Assembly (NCBI RefSeq): GCF_003143935.1
Contig: NZ_QFRX01000001.1
Location: 2,599,697-2,663,696 of the forward strand
Direction of reading: 5' to 3'
DNA: 64,000 nucleotides
From: Streptomyces sp. Act143
GTDB taxonomy: Bacteria > Actinomycetota > Actinomycetes > Streptomycetales > Streptomycetaceae
Every line of letters starts with the position of its first letter. Position 1 is the first letter of the stretch. Positions 43,850 to 52,000 of the stretch are shown here, piece by piece. The notes below the pieces were generated by a model. That model worked only from the letters and a program-made list of their open reading frames with translations, searched no databases and had not been told where the DNA came from. Made by a program: the position numbers and the translations under genes.

Positions 43850-44575
43850 CTACTGCCGGGCGCCGCCCCGGCGCCGTACGGCGAACGCGACGGCCGCGGC
43901 CACGACGACAACCGCCGCCGCGAGACCGATCCACACACCGGTGGACAGGCCGCCGTCGTCGTCCTGCTCCGTGTCGGCGGCCTGCGGTGCCGGCGCGGCG
44001 CTGGACTCCTCGGCGGTCGGCGTCGGCGACCCGCTCGCAGCCGCGCTCGGGGAGGGGGCGACGGGCGTCGCGCCCGGCGCGGCGGCCTTCAGCTCCAGCA
44101 CCGGGGCGGGGTTGCCCTCCCCGTGCCCGTGCCCGTCGTCGTCACCGCCCTCATCGAGCTCGATCCAGCGGTCCACCTTGCCGTCCCCGTAGGTCTGGAG
44201 CGTCTTGAACGCGAGCTCCTTCGCGTCGGGCAACTGCCGTACGACGACGGAGTACTCGGCGTCGGCCCCCACCTTCAGGGCCGCTCCCTTCACGGTGTAG
44301 CCGTCGTCCGTCACGCTGAACTTCCAGCCCTCGGGCCCCTTTCCGTACGTCACGTCGGACGGGGCGATGCCCTCCGGCAGCACCACGCGGATCTGCGAGA
44401 TCCCGGCGGTGGCGGACTCCGACTCGGCGGTGAAGGCGAGTTCGGCGTTCTCGGCGAGGGCCTGCGCGTGGTCCGACTCGACCTCCACATGGGCGGCGGC
44501 CGGAACGGCGGTGCACAGTACGGCCGTTGCCGCGGCGGCGGCCGCGACGGACAGACGGCGGGTGATGCGGGACAT
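43850..44575 (-). CDS. ycnI: YcnI-family copper-binding protein (DUF1775)
   Basis: A 241-residue protein exported by a Sec signal (ending AVPAAA near residue 28) and held by a C-terminal membrane helix (about 211-233) followed by a positive tail. The mature protein would begin with His (HVEVESDHAQALAENAELAF), as in YcnI proteins where the N-terminal histidine binds Cu(II). The DUF1775 beta domain covers about 29-160 (ISQIRVVLPEGIAPSDVTYG, GWKFSV). A Gly/Asp/His patch (DDDGHGHGE) and a Pro/Ala/Ser linker follow. The gene ends an apparent operon with a His-rich membrane protein. Confidence 0.85.
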   Translation of the reverse strand: MSRITRRLSVAAAAAATAVLCTAVPAAAHVEVESDHAQALAENAELAFTAESESATAGISQIRVVLPEGIAPSDVTYGKGPEGWKFSVTDDGYTVKGAALKVGADAEYSVVVRQLPDAKELAFKTLQTYGDGKVDRWIELDEGGDDDGHGHGEGNPAPVLELKAAAPGATPVAPSPSAAASGSPTPTAEESSAAPAPQAADTEQDDDGGLSTGVWIGLAAAVVVVAAAVAFAVRRRGGARQ

Positions 44576-44643
44576 GGGTGTCTCCTGGCAGGGGGGTATG
44601 GCGGGCCGCCGCACGGCGCAGCCGAACGCGCGGCCCGATCGGG

Positions 44644-45267
44644 TCAGTTGACGAGAGCTGTCCGACCCGGCGGCGGCCCCCGCCGCACCACCGCATACGC
44701 GAGAACGCACCCCAGGGGCGCCGGCGCCGCACGCTCCGCCGCCACCGGAGCCGGCACCCCGAGCCGCCGGGCCACCCGCGGCCGGGTCAACACCGCCCGG
44801 GCGGCGGCCACATGGGCCCGCACCGCGGCCAGCACCACGCTCATGCCCCGGGCCAGCGTCCAGCAGGCCGTGTCCGCGCGATGCAGCACCACCGCGACGA
44901 GCACGGCAACCAGCGCATGGGCCGCCGTCATGGCCACGGAGTCGTGCAGCGGCTCCGGCCCGTCCGCGTGACCGCCGTGATGGACGTGGGCCCGCGGTGC
45001 GTGCGGGGTGAGCGTGAGCCACAGATGCAGTCCCGACTGCCCCGCCACACTGCACGCCACGACCGTGCCCACACGCCGCGGCCGGCGCACGCCGACCAGC
45101 CCCAGCCCGAAGAGCCCGCAGGCCACGGTCGACGCCTGCGCCCACGGCACGGCCTCCGCGCCCATCAGATGGTGCGCGCCCACCCCCAGCACGGAGCCGA
45201 CGACGGCGAACACCGCGGCCCGCAGGACGGGCAGCGGCGCGCGACGGTCGGTGACGTGCGGGTGCAT
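44644..45267 (-). CDS. Membrane protein with His-rich loop, ycnI neighbour
   Basis: A 207-residue protein with four or five hydrophobic helices and a loop APRAHVHHGGHADGPEPLH (about residues 96-115) that could bind copper. The C-terminal part is basic. It lies 68 bp upstream of ycnI on the same strand, an arrangement seen in actinobacterial copper loci. The start is taken at the Met (45267) after AGGATGAG; a start at 45288 is possible. Function inferred only from the neighbour and the histidines. Confidence 0.7.
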   Translation of the reverse strand: MHPHVTDRRAPLPVLRAAVFAVVGSVLGVGAHHLMGAEAVPWAQASTVACGLFGLGLVGVRRPRRVGTVVACSVAGQSGLHLWLTLTPHAPRAHVHHGGHADGPEPLHDSVAMTAAHALVAVLVAVVLHRADTACWTLARGMSVVLAAVRAHVAAARAVLTRPRVARRLGVPAPVAAERAAPAPLGCVLAYAVVRRGPPPGRTALVN

Positions 45268-45330
45268 GACCCGCTCATCCTGGTCCATCGCAGGCGCGGT
45301 GCGCAGGCCGCTCCGGAAAGATCGGCGGCG

Positions 45331-45960
45331 TCAGACCGAAACCGGACCGCCCCGCGGCCGGGACCGCACCCAGCGGAGCACCACCACCGAGCACAGCGCG
45401 GCCAGCGCGCACCACGTCGAGACGAACTCCAGCCGCCACAACGCCGCGCAGACCACCGCCCCCACGGCCACCAGCACCCCCAGCACGAACAGCCGCCGGT
45501 CGCCCGAGAGCAGCAGCGAACCCACGGTCGCCAGCAGATACCCGGCGATGAGCAGGGGAGCGTGGGACAGGCCGATCGAGTAGCCCATGGTGTGACCGCG
45601 GATCTCGGCCGTCACCGGGCCGGCGGCCAGGGCACGGCCGAGGGCCGCGCCGGTCGCCGCGCCGATCACCACGGGCACCGACAGCAGGCGCCGGGCCCGC
45701 GACGAAGCCGCGCACCACACGGCCATCGGCACCCCCGCGGCCAGCACCGGCAGCGCGATGACGGCCCACACCACCGTGGCGGCCCCGCTGCCGCCGCCGG
45801 AGTTCCACACCAGCGCCTCGACGATCTGATGCGCCCCGAGCAGCAACGGCAGCGCGGCCAGCGGGAGATCGCGCGGATCGCGCACCCGCGCCACGCAGGC
45901 GACGCCGACACCCGCGACCGCGGTCCCGGCCACCAGGTCGGCCGTCGCACTCCAACACAT
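45331..45960 (-). CDS. DUF6629-like membrane protein
   Basis: A 209-residue protein with six or seven hydrophobic helices. It begins MCWSATADLVAGTAVAGVGV and contains LLLGAHQIVEALVWN, both typical of a family of membrane proteins in Streptomyces that I remember as DUF6629. No function is known. It is on the same strand as the copper-related genes 63 bp away, so co-transcription is possible. Confidence 0.75.
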   Translation of the reverse strand: MCWSATADLVAGTAVAGVGVACVARVRDPRDLPLAALPLLLGAHQIVEALVWNSGGGSGAATVVWAVIALPVLAAGVPMAVWCAASSRARRLLSVPVVIGAATGAALGRALAAGPVTAEIRGHTMGYSIGLSHAPLLIAGYLLATVGSLLLSGDRRLFVLGVLVAVGAVVCAALWRLEFVSTWCALAALCSVVVLRWVRSRPRGGPVSV

Positions 45961-46076
45961 CGCGCCACCCAGGGTTCCACGCCGCGACGTCCGTCGCGGC
46001 CGTCCCCCACGGTACGTCCGGGCGGGGCGGCGGCCGGGACGACACGGGTGGCGCGGGCCACGGGGGCCGGAAACCG

Positions 46077-46727
46077 TCAGGGCAGCAGCCGCCGTTCCTT
46101 GGCGACGGCCACCGCGCCCGCGCGCGTGTCCACGCCGAGCTTGTCGTAGATGCGGCGCAGGTGGGTCTTGACCGTGGCCTCGCTGATGTAGAGGGCGCGG
46201 GCGATGTCGCGGTTGCCGATGCCGCGGCCCAGCTGGGCCAGGATGTCGCGTTCGCGGTCGGTGAGGGCGGGCCGGGGCCGGCGCAGACTGGCCATCACCC
46301 GCCCGGCGACCGGCGCCGACAGCGTCGTACGTCCCTCGGCGGCGGCGTGGATCGCCGCGAACAGCTCGTCGGGGCGCTCGGCCTTCAGCAGATAGCCGGT
46401 GGCGCCCGCCTCGATCGCACGGGTGATGTCGGCGTCCGTGTCGTACGTCGTCAGCACCAGGACGTGGGGGCGGGCACCGGACGTCGAGGTGAGGCGGCGG
46501 GTGGTCTCCACGCCGTCGATGCCCTCGCCCAGCTGGAGATCCATCAGCACCACGTCCGGCGTGAGTTTCGCGGCCAGCGCGAGCGCCTCCTCACCGGTCC
46601 CGGCCTCCCCGGCCACCTCGATGTCCGGGGCACTGTCGAGCAGCGCGAGCAGTCCGGCCCTCACGACGGCATGGTCGTCGCAGACCAGGATGCGCACACG
46701 GGAGCGGCCAGGGGGCGGGGTCGTCAC
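46077..46727 (-). CDS. senR: NarL-type response regulator SenR
   Basis: A 216-residue regulator. The receiver domain has the acidic pocket (CDDH) and phosphoacceptor D63 in VVLMDLQLGE; the C-terminal LuxR-type HTH reads LTDRERDILAQLGRG and NRDIARALYISEATVKTHLR. It follows its histidine kinase on the same strand by 85 bp, and a GlcG/HbpS-like heme protein is divergent from them. This is the arrangement of the S. reticuli SenS/SenR/HbpS system, which senses heme and oxidative stress and controls catalase-peroxidase. The name is given by that context. Confidence 0.85.
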   Translation of the reverse strand: MTTPPPGRSRVRILVCDDHAVVRAGLLALLDSAPDIEVAGEAGTGEEALALAAKLTPDVVLMDLQLGEGIDGVETTRRLTSTSGARPHVLVLTTYDTDADITRAIEAGATGYLLKAERPDELFAAIHAAAEGRTTLSAPVAGRVMASLRRPRPALTDRERDILAQLGRGIGNRDIARALYISEATVKTHLRRIYDKLGVDTRAGAVAVAKERRLLP

Positions 46728-46812
46728 GGCGTCTCCAAGGGGGCTGTGGTCGTCATCGGTGCGTTTCCAGTTCGGCGAAGGCCATCGGTGCGTCTTGGGG
46801 GATCGGCGGCGC

Positions 46813-48087
46813 TCATCGGCGGGCCTCCAGCGGGACCGCGGCGGACAGGACCGTGCCCTCGCCGGGGCGCGACTCGACGGTCAGGGTGCCGCCGAGCGCG
46901 CGCAGCCGCGCCCGCATCGCGGGCAGCCCGTGCCCGCGCCCGGCACCGGGTGCGTCGGGCGGCGCGGCCGGGTCGAAGCCGTGGCCGTCGTCGGAGACGT
47001 CCAGGACGACCTCGTCGTCGAGGAGCGTGAGCGTGAGCGCGGCGCCGCTCGCCCCGGCGTGCTCGCGGACGTTGGCCAGGGCGCCCTGGGCGATCCGCAG
47101 CAGGGCGGACTGCACGCGGTCCGGCAGCCGGGCGAGCCGGTCCCCGTCGGCGTCGACATGGACCCGTACGGTCAGCTGCGCCCCGGACTCCCGGGCGGCA
47201 AGGGCGTGCAGCGCCGCGTCGAGGCCGCCGCCGCGGGCGAGGTCGGCGGGGGCGAGGTCGTGCACGAAACGGCGGGCCTCGGCGAGATTGTGCTCGGCGA
47301 CCGAGGCGGCGGTGCGGACATGGGCGCGCGCCTTGTCCGGTGCGCCGTCCCACACCCGGTCCGCCGCCTGGAGCAGCATCCGCTGGCTGGACAGGCCCTG
47401 GGCGAGCGTGTCGTGGATCTCCATGGCGAGCCGCTCGCGCTCGGCGAGGGTGCCCTCGCGGCGCTCCGAGGCGGCGAGTTCACGGCGGGTGCGGATCAGG
47501 TCGTCGATGAGCGCGCGCTGGCGGTCGGTCTGCCGTTCCATCTGCAGGAAGACGGCGGTGGCGAGGGCGGCGACGGCCGGCGGCGCGAGCACCAGGTTCG
47601 GGTCGAAGTCCCCGGCGAGCTGCACCTGCGCGGCGACCACGAACACCGTCAGCACCGTCACCAGCACCAGCGCCGCCCGGGGCGGCAGAGTACGCAGGCC
47701 GGTGTAGAAGAGGGGCACCGCGCACCAGGCGAAGCTGGGCGCGAGCACGACCAGCACCATCCACACCACGACGACCAGCGCCAGCCAGGCCGAATGCCGC
47801 GGCCCCGGGCTGCCCGCCTTCGGTCCCAGCAGATGCAGGACGACGAGCACCCCGCACAGCGCGATGATCCACGGCGTGCGCGGCTCGCCGGGGTGGCGCA
47901 GCAGGAAGCGGGCGAGGGCGCCGCCGAGCAGCAGGAAGAACGCCGCGTGCAGGACGGCGCCGAGCCACCGGGTGTCCACGGCGCTCGGTTCGTCCGGGCG
48001 GTCCGGCATCAGGGCCCGCCTCCCTTCCGTCCCGGCCGTGGGAGCTGAACCGGGCACGCTGAACTGGGCAAACACCTCCATTGTCAC
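46813..48087 (-). CDS. senS: Sensor histidine kinase SenS
   Basis: A 424-residue kinase with five predicted membrane helices (about 41-62, 72-87, 99-120, 137-158, 165-183), matching the five-helix SenS of S. reticuli. The HisKA_3 dimerisation domain holds the phospho-site H225 in ERLAMEIHDTLAQGL, and the ATPase domain shows LANVREHAGASG and DVSDDGHGFDP. There is no large extracytoplasmic sensor, consistent with sensing through the partner protein HbpS. The start at 48087 or 48081 cannot be separated. The promoter is shared with hbpS and contains an inverted repeat. Confidence 0.87.
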   Translation of the reverse strand: MTMEVFAQFSVPGSAPTAGTEGRRALMPDRPDEPSAVDTRWLGAVLHAAFFLLLGGALARFLLRHPGEPRTPWIIALCGVLVVLHLLGPKAGSPGPRHSAWLALVVVVWMVLVVLAPSFAWCAVPLFYTGLRTLPPRAALVLVTVLTVFVVAAQVQLAGDFDPNLVLAPPAVAALATAVFLQMERQTDRQRALIDDLIRTRRELAASERREGTLAERERLAMEIHDTLAQGLSSQRMLLQAADRVWDGAPDKARAHVRTAASVAEHNLAEARRFVHDLAPADLARGGGLDAALHALAARESGAQLTVRVHVDADGDRLARLPDRVQSALLRIAQGALANVREHAGASGAALTLTLLDDEVVLDVSDDGHGFDPAAPPDAPGAGRGHGLPAMRARLRALGGTLTVESRPGEGTVLSAAVPLEARR

Positions 48088-48117
48088 CGGCGGCGCGACC
48101 CCCGCAGGTCAACCGAT

Positions 48118-48139
48118 CGGATGACCCCGGCGTCATCCG
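48118..48139. promoter_or_regulatory. Inverted repeat between senS and hbpS
   Basis: CGGATGAC-CCCGGC-GTCATCCG is a perfect 8-6-8 repeat in the 171-bp divergent promoter region. SenR is known to act on its own and the hbpS promoters, so this is the best candidate site. Confidence 0.6.
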
Positions 48140-48258
48140 TCCCGCGCTGCCGAGCGAGCCGGAACGTCGACCGTCCGGGCCCGGTGCCGGGCCGAGGGTG
48201 GAGAGCAGGAAACGGGGCGGCGACCGCGCCGCCCGCCCACCGAAGGAGTCGACGACCC

Positions 48259-48837
48259 ATGAACGCCGTGCAGCCCCAGCACAAGAAGGTCTCCCGCCGC
48301 GCCCGTGTCGCCACCGGGGGCGCCGTGCTCGCCGCCGTCGCCCTGGCGGGCTTCGGGGCGGTCTCCGCCAACGCTTCCGCCCCGGACGCCGCGCCCGCCG
48401 CCGTCGCGGCCGCCGCCCCGGCCAAGGCCACCACCACGAGCACGCACCTCACGATCGACGCCGCCACCCGCGCCGCCCAGGCCGCGCTCGACGCCGCCGA
48501 GAAGGAGAACCAGCGGGTCACGGTCGCCGTCGTCGACCGCAACGGCAACACCGTCGTCACCCTGCGCGGCGACGGCGCCGGCCCGCAGTCCTACGAGTCC
48601 GCCGAGCGCAAGGCGTACACCGCGGTCTCCTGGAACGCCCCCACCTCCGAGCTCGCCGAGCGCCTGCAGCAGGCCCCCAACCTGAAGGACATCCCGGGCA
48701 CCCTGTTCCTGGCCGGCGGCGTCCCCGTCACCGCCCAGAACGCCCCGATCGCAGGCATCGGCGTCGCGGGCGCCCCGTCCGGCGCCCTGGACGAGAAGTT
48801 CGCACAGGCGGGCGCGGAGGCGGTGGCGGGCCGCTGA
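48259..48837 (+). CDS. hbpS: Extracellular heme-binding protein, HbpS/GlcG family
   Basis: A 192-residue exported protein. The N-terminus VSRRARVATGGAVLAAVALA has a twin-arginine-like signal ending near SANASA; an Ala/Pro-rich spacer precedes the GlcG/HbpS domain (about 60-190) with VTVAVVDRNGNTVVTLRGDG, YESAERKAYTAVSWN and GTLFLAGGVPVTAQN. D78-x-x-E81 (LDAAEKE) coincides with the iron-binding pair I recall for S. reticuli HbpS. It would bind heme outside the cell and modulate SenS. GAAGGAG gives a strong ribosome site. The stop codon lies inside an 8-bp tandem repeat. Confidence 0.87.
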   Translation: MNAVQPQHKKVSRRARVATGGAVLAAVALAGFGAVSANASAPDAAPAAVAAAAPAKATTTSTHLTIDAATRAAQAALDAAEKENQRVTVAVVDRNGNTVVTLRGDGAGPQSYESAERKAYTAVSWNAPTSELAERLQQAPNLKDIPGTLFLAGGVPVTAQNAPIAGIGVAGAPSGALDEKFAQAGAEAVAGR

Positions 48838-48887
48838 ACGGCTGAACGGCTGAACGGCTGAACGGCTGAACGGATGAACGGCTGAAC
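48834..48887. repeat. 8-bp tandem repeat across the hbpS stop
   Basis: CTGAACGG is repeated about 6.75 times (one unit has A for the first C). The first unit contains the hbpS TGA stop. Because 8 is not a multiple of 3, each gain or loss of a unit would alter downstream frames but the stop in the first unit remains. Confidence 0.9.
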
Positions 48888-49154
48888 AGGGGGACGCAAC
48901 GCCTCGTCCGGTCGACGGGCGGCTCACCCCCCCGCCGCATGTCGGCGCAGCTCACCGCCCCGGCATCCCCCCCGTGCGGGCTGCTGATCACCAACGGGAG
49001 GGTGCCCTCGCCCTCGGTCACCGCCCGCGCCGGACGGTGCAGTCCGGCGGCCGAGGCGGTGAGGTGCACCGCATGCCAGGAGACCGGCCGTTCGTCCAAG
49101 CACTGCCGGTCTTTGTCCATGGAACCGGTCCGCCGCCGCGGGCGAGGGTGGATC
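48838..49154. other. Intergenic region, no gene seen
   Basis: Between hbpS and the MFS gene are 317 bp. They begin with the 8-bp repeat, then GC-rich sequence with no convincing start-plus-ribosome-site combination on either strand. A promoter for the MFS gene should lie here but no clear -35/-10 pair is visible. Confidence 0.5.
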
Positions 49155-50423
49155 ATGAGCCGATTCACGCACGGGACGCGGACGTCCCGACGCACACCCA
49201 CTCCGGGGCAGCGGCCCGCCACCGAGCGGGCGCGGCTGCCGGCGGGCCTGGTCGCCCTGGCCCTCGGCGGCTTCGGCATCGGGCTGACCGAGTTCCTGAT
49301 CGCCGGGCTGCTGCCGCAGGTCGCGTCGAGTTTCGCGGTGTCCGAGGCGGCGGCGGGCCGCCTGATCTCCGGATACGCGCTGAGTGTCGCGGTCGGCGCG
49401 ATCGCCCTCACGGCGGCGACGGCCCGCCTGCCGCGCAAACACGTCCTGGTCGGCCTGGTGGTGTTGTTCGTGGTCGGCAACCTGCTCTCCGCCGTCGCGC
49501 CGAACTACGCGGTGATGATGGCCGGACGGATCGTGGCGGCCCTGTGCCACGGTTCGTTCTTCGGCATCGGTTCGCTGGTCGCGCGCAGCCTGGTCGCGCC
49601 GGAGCGGAAGTCCCGCGCGGTGGCGGTCATGTTCGCGGGGCTGACCTTGGCGAACGTGCTGGGCGTGCCGTTCGGCGCGCTGGTCGGCGAACGCTGGGGC
49701 TGGCGTGCGGCGTTCTGGGCGGTCACCGCGATCGGCGTCCTGGCACTGGCGGGCATCGCCGCCCTGGTGCCTGCCCGGGCGGGCCGGACGTCACCGGCCG
49801 GCGGCGGCAGCCCGGTCCCGGTCCTGGTCCCGCCCACCAGCCTGCGCGCCCAGCTCCGCGCCTTCCGCTCCTCGCAGGTCTGGCTGACCCTGACAGCCAC
49901 CGCGCTCGGCTACGGCGGCATGTTCGGCGCGTTCACCTACATCGCCTACACGTTCACCGAGGTCGGCGGCTTCTCCGCGGCGGACGTCGCCTGGCTGCTG
50001 ATGGTGTACGGCGCCGGCCTGGTCGTCGGGAACGTGATCGGCGGGCGGGCGGCCGATCGTGACCGTGACCGCGCTCTGCTCATGGCCCTTCTGGGACTGA
50101 CCCTCACTCTCGCCGTGTTCGGACTGCTGGCCGCCAGCGCCCCCGCCTCCGTCGTCCTGGTCTTCCTGATGGGGCTGACCGGCTTCGCGGCCGTCCCCGG
50201 GATGATCACCCGCGTCACGGACCACGCCCACGGGTCCGCGCTGGCCGCCGGCGCCAACGTGTCCGCCTCCAACGTCGGCAACGCCCTCGGTGCCTGGCTC
50301 GGCGGTGCGGCCCTCTCCGCGGGCCTCGGCTACCGGGCACCGCTGTTCGCCGGCGCCGGGATCGTCGCGGTCTCCGTCGTCGTCATGGCGGTCGCGGCAC
50401 GAACCGTCCGAGAAATTCCTTGA
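49155..50423 (+). CDS. MFS drug efflux-type transporter (DHA1, CmlR-like)
   Basis: A 422-residue transporter with 12 hydrophobic helices. The first helix and loop (ALGGFGIGLTEFLIAGLLPQ) and the MFS motif A-like AADRDRDRALLMALLG are seen. The phrase GIGLTEFLIAGLLPQVA is characteristic of the chloramphenicol-resistance/arabinose-efflux group. It probably exports small drugs or sugars by proton antiport. The GAGGG before the ATG is weak. The promoter of the following ArsR gene overlaps its 3' end. Confidence 0.87.
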   Translation: MSRFTHGTRTSRRTPTPGQRPATERARLPAGLVALALGGFGIGLTEFLIAGLLPQVASSFAVSEAAAGRLISGYALSVAVGAIALTAATARLPRKHVLVGLVVLFVVGNLLSAVAPNYAVMMAGRIVAALCHGSFFGIGSLVARSLVAPERKSRAVAVMFAGLTLANVLGVPFGALVGERWGWRAAFWAVTAIGVLALAGIAALVPARAGRTSPAGGGSPVPVLVPPTSLRAQLRAFRSSQVWLTLTATALGYGGMFGAFTYIAYTFTEVGGFSAADVAWLLMVYGAGLVVGNVIGGRAADRDRDRALLMALLGLTLTLAVFGLLAASAPASVVLVFLMGLTGFAAVPGMITRVTDHAHGSALAAGANVSASNVGNALGAWLGGAALSAGLGYRAPLFAGAGIVAVSVVVMAVAARTVREIP

Positions 50424-50448
50424 CAGGAATATTCTTGTGGGTGAATAC
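50415..50448 (+). promoter_or_regulatory. Promoter and inverted repeat of the ArsR-SRPBCC gene
   Basis: TTGACA (50420-50425) and GAATAC (50443-50448) are spaced 17 bp, giving a near-consensus promoter that ends 8 nt before ATG 50457, so the mRNA is likely leaderless. ATTCCT-TGAC-AGGAAT (50415-50430) is an inverted repeat over the -35, and GAATATTC follows at 50427-50434; either could be the autoregulatory site. The element overlaps the last codons of the MFS gene. Confidence 0.7.
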
Positions 50449-50456
50449 TTCAAGGC

Positions 50457-51290
50457 ATGGAGCGGATCGCATCAGCACTGGGGGACGGCGCGCGGTGGCG
50501 CATCGTCGAACTCCTCGTCGAGCGGCCCCGGTCCGTCGGTGAACTGGCGGAGCTGACCGGGCTGCGGCAGCCACAGACCACCAAGCACCTGCAGACCCTG
50601 GCCCGGGCCGGCCTCGTGACGGTCTTCCCGCTGGGGCAGCGCCGGGTCTACGCGGTCGAGACCGCGCCCCTGGCGGCCCTGGCGGACAGGCTGCGGGAGC
50701 TGGTGGAGACCGCGGGGACACACGCGGGCGAGCGAGACGTCATCGCGCGCTACCGCGCCGCCATCGAGGCGGAGGCCGCGGCCGCGGACCGGGAGCGGTG
50801 GGCGGACGGGAGGACGTTCGCGTTCGAGCGCCTGCTCCCCGCCTCCCGGGACCTGGTGTGGCGGTACTGGACCGACGCCCACCTGCTCGCCTCCTGGTGG
50901 GCGCCGCCGTCGCTGACGGTCACCGAATGCGTCCTGGAGGCGCGGCCGGGCGGACGCGCGGTCCTCGAGTACCGCGACGCCGAAGGGCGCTACCGCTCCG
51001 AGGGGCGGGTCCATGTCGCGGCCGGACCCGAGCACCTCGTGTTCGACCTCTCGGTGCTGGACGCGGCCGGCGCGGTCTCGTTCACCGGCCACTACGACCT
51101 GGGCCTCACCGACGTCCCGGACGGGACGCGGCTGCGGCTCGGCCTCCGCATCACCGACACGACCGTCGAGGCCGCCCCCTACATCGCCGGGATCGGAACC
51201 GGCTGGGAGCGGGTGCTCGACAACCTCGCCGACGCCGTCGGCACAGCGCGCACCACCGAAGGCACGACACAGACACGGACCAAGGGATAA
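50457..51290 (+). CDS. ArsR-type HTH fused to SRPBCC (AHSA1) domain
   Basis: A 277-residue two-domain regulator. The N-terminal winged helix (LGDGARWRIVELLVERPRSV, LTGLRQPQTTKHLQTLARAG) belongs to the ArsR group but lacks the metal-binding cysteines, and the C-terminal AHSA1/SRPBCC domain (about 118-265: FERLLPASRDLVWRYWTDAH, LLASWWAPPSLTVTECVLEA) forms a hydrophobic pocket. Such fusions are thought to sense hydrophobic ligands. There is no ribosome site; leaderless translation is predicted. It is followed 12 nt later by a DHFR-fold gene. Confidence 0.87.
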   Translation: MERIASALGDGARWRIVELLVERPRSVGELAELTGLRQPQTTKHLQTLARAGLVTVFPLGQRRVYAVETAPLAALADRLRELVETAGTHAGERDVIARYRAAIEAEAAAADRERWADGRTFAFERLLPASRDLVWRYWTDAHLLASWWAPPSLTVTECVLEARPGGRAVLEYRDAEGRYRSEGRVHVAAGPEHLVFDLSVLDAAGAVSFTGHYDLGLTDVPDGTRLRLGLRITDTTVEAAPYIAGIGTGWERVLDNLADAVGTARTTEGTTQTRTKG

Positions 51291-51302
51291 GGAAGCGCCA
51301 TC

Positions 51303-51902
51303 ATGAGCAACCCGACCGGACGCAAGGTCACCGCGAACATCAACCTCACCCTCGACGGCCGTTACAACGGTCCCGGCGGTCCCGGCGACCTCGGCGCGAT
51401 CGTCCCGTACGCCGTCACGGACGTCGCCCGCAACCACCTCACCCGCATCTATGAGAACGCGACGACGGTGGTGCTCGGCCGGGGCAACGCCCAGGGCTTC
51501 CTCGGGTTCTGGCCCTCGGTGGCCGAGGACGACAACGCCGACCCGCGCGACCGCGGATACGCGAAGTGGCTGGTCGACACCGAGAAGGTGGTCCTGTCCA
51601 CGACCCTGACCGAGGCACCGTGGAGCCGGGCCCGCGTGGTGAACGCCCCGACCGCGGACGTCCTCGCCGACCTCAAGGCCACCGGAGAGGGCGACATCCT
51701 CATCAACACCAGCGCCAGCGTCATCAAGGCGGCCCTCGCGGCGGACCTGGTGGACCGGCTGTATCTCATCATCTGCCCCGAGATCGCCGGGGGCGGGGAG
51801 CGGCTGTTCGACGACGGTCTGCCGGCCTCGAAGTGGACGCTCACCCACCGGGAGATCGGCGAGTCGGGCGAGATGGCCCTGACCTACGACCGCGTCCGCT
51901 GA
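51303..51902 (+). CDS. Dihydrofolate reductase-fold (RibD C-terminal-like) protein
   Basis: A 199-residue protein of the RibD_C/YyaP group, with the NADPH-fold strands KVTANINLTLDGRYNGPG, ATTVVLGRGNAQGFLGFW, GDILINTSASVIKAALAADL and VDRLYLIICPEIAGGGERLF. Such proteins are NADPH-dependent reductases of unknown substrate and often accompany ArsR-SRPBCC regulators, as here (12 nt apart, GGAAG ribosome site). It is likely the controlled enzyme of that operon. Confidence 0.87.
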   Translation: MSNPTGRKVTANINLTLDGRYNGPGGPGDLGAIVPYAVTDVARNHLTRIYENATTVVLGRGNAQGFLGFWPSVAEDDNADPRDRGYAKWLVDTEKVVLSTTLTEAPWSRARVVNAPTADVLADLKATGEGDILINTSASVIKAALAADLVDRLYLIICPEIAGGGERLFDDGLPASKWTLTHREIGESGEMALTYDRVR

Positions 51903-52000
51903 CGAGCCGGCAGCACACCGAGGCAGGTGACCGGATCGGTCCGCCCCAGGACCCGATCCGGCCTGTCGCCGCCCCGCCCCGCGGGAGCAGGCTGAGACAC

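Noticed and set aside
48834..48887. CRISPR array
   Set aside because: The repeats are 8 bp and directly adjacent, with no spacers and no cas genes.
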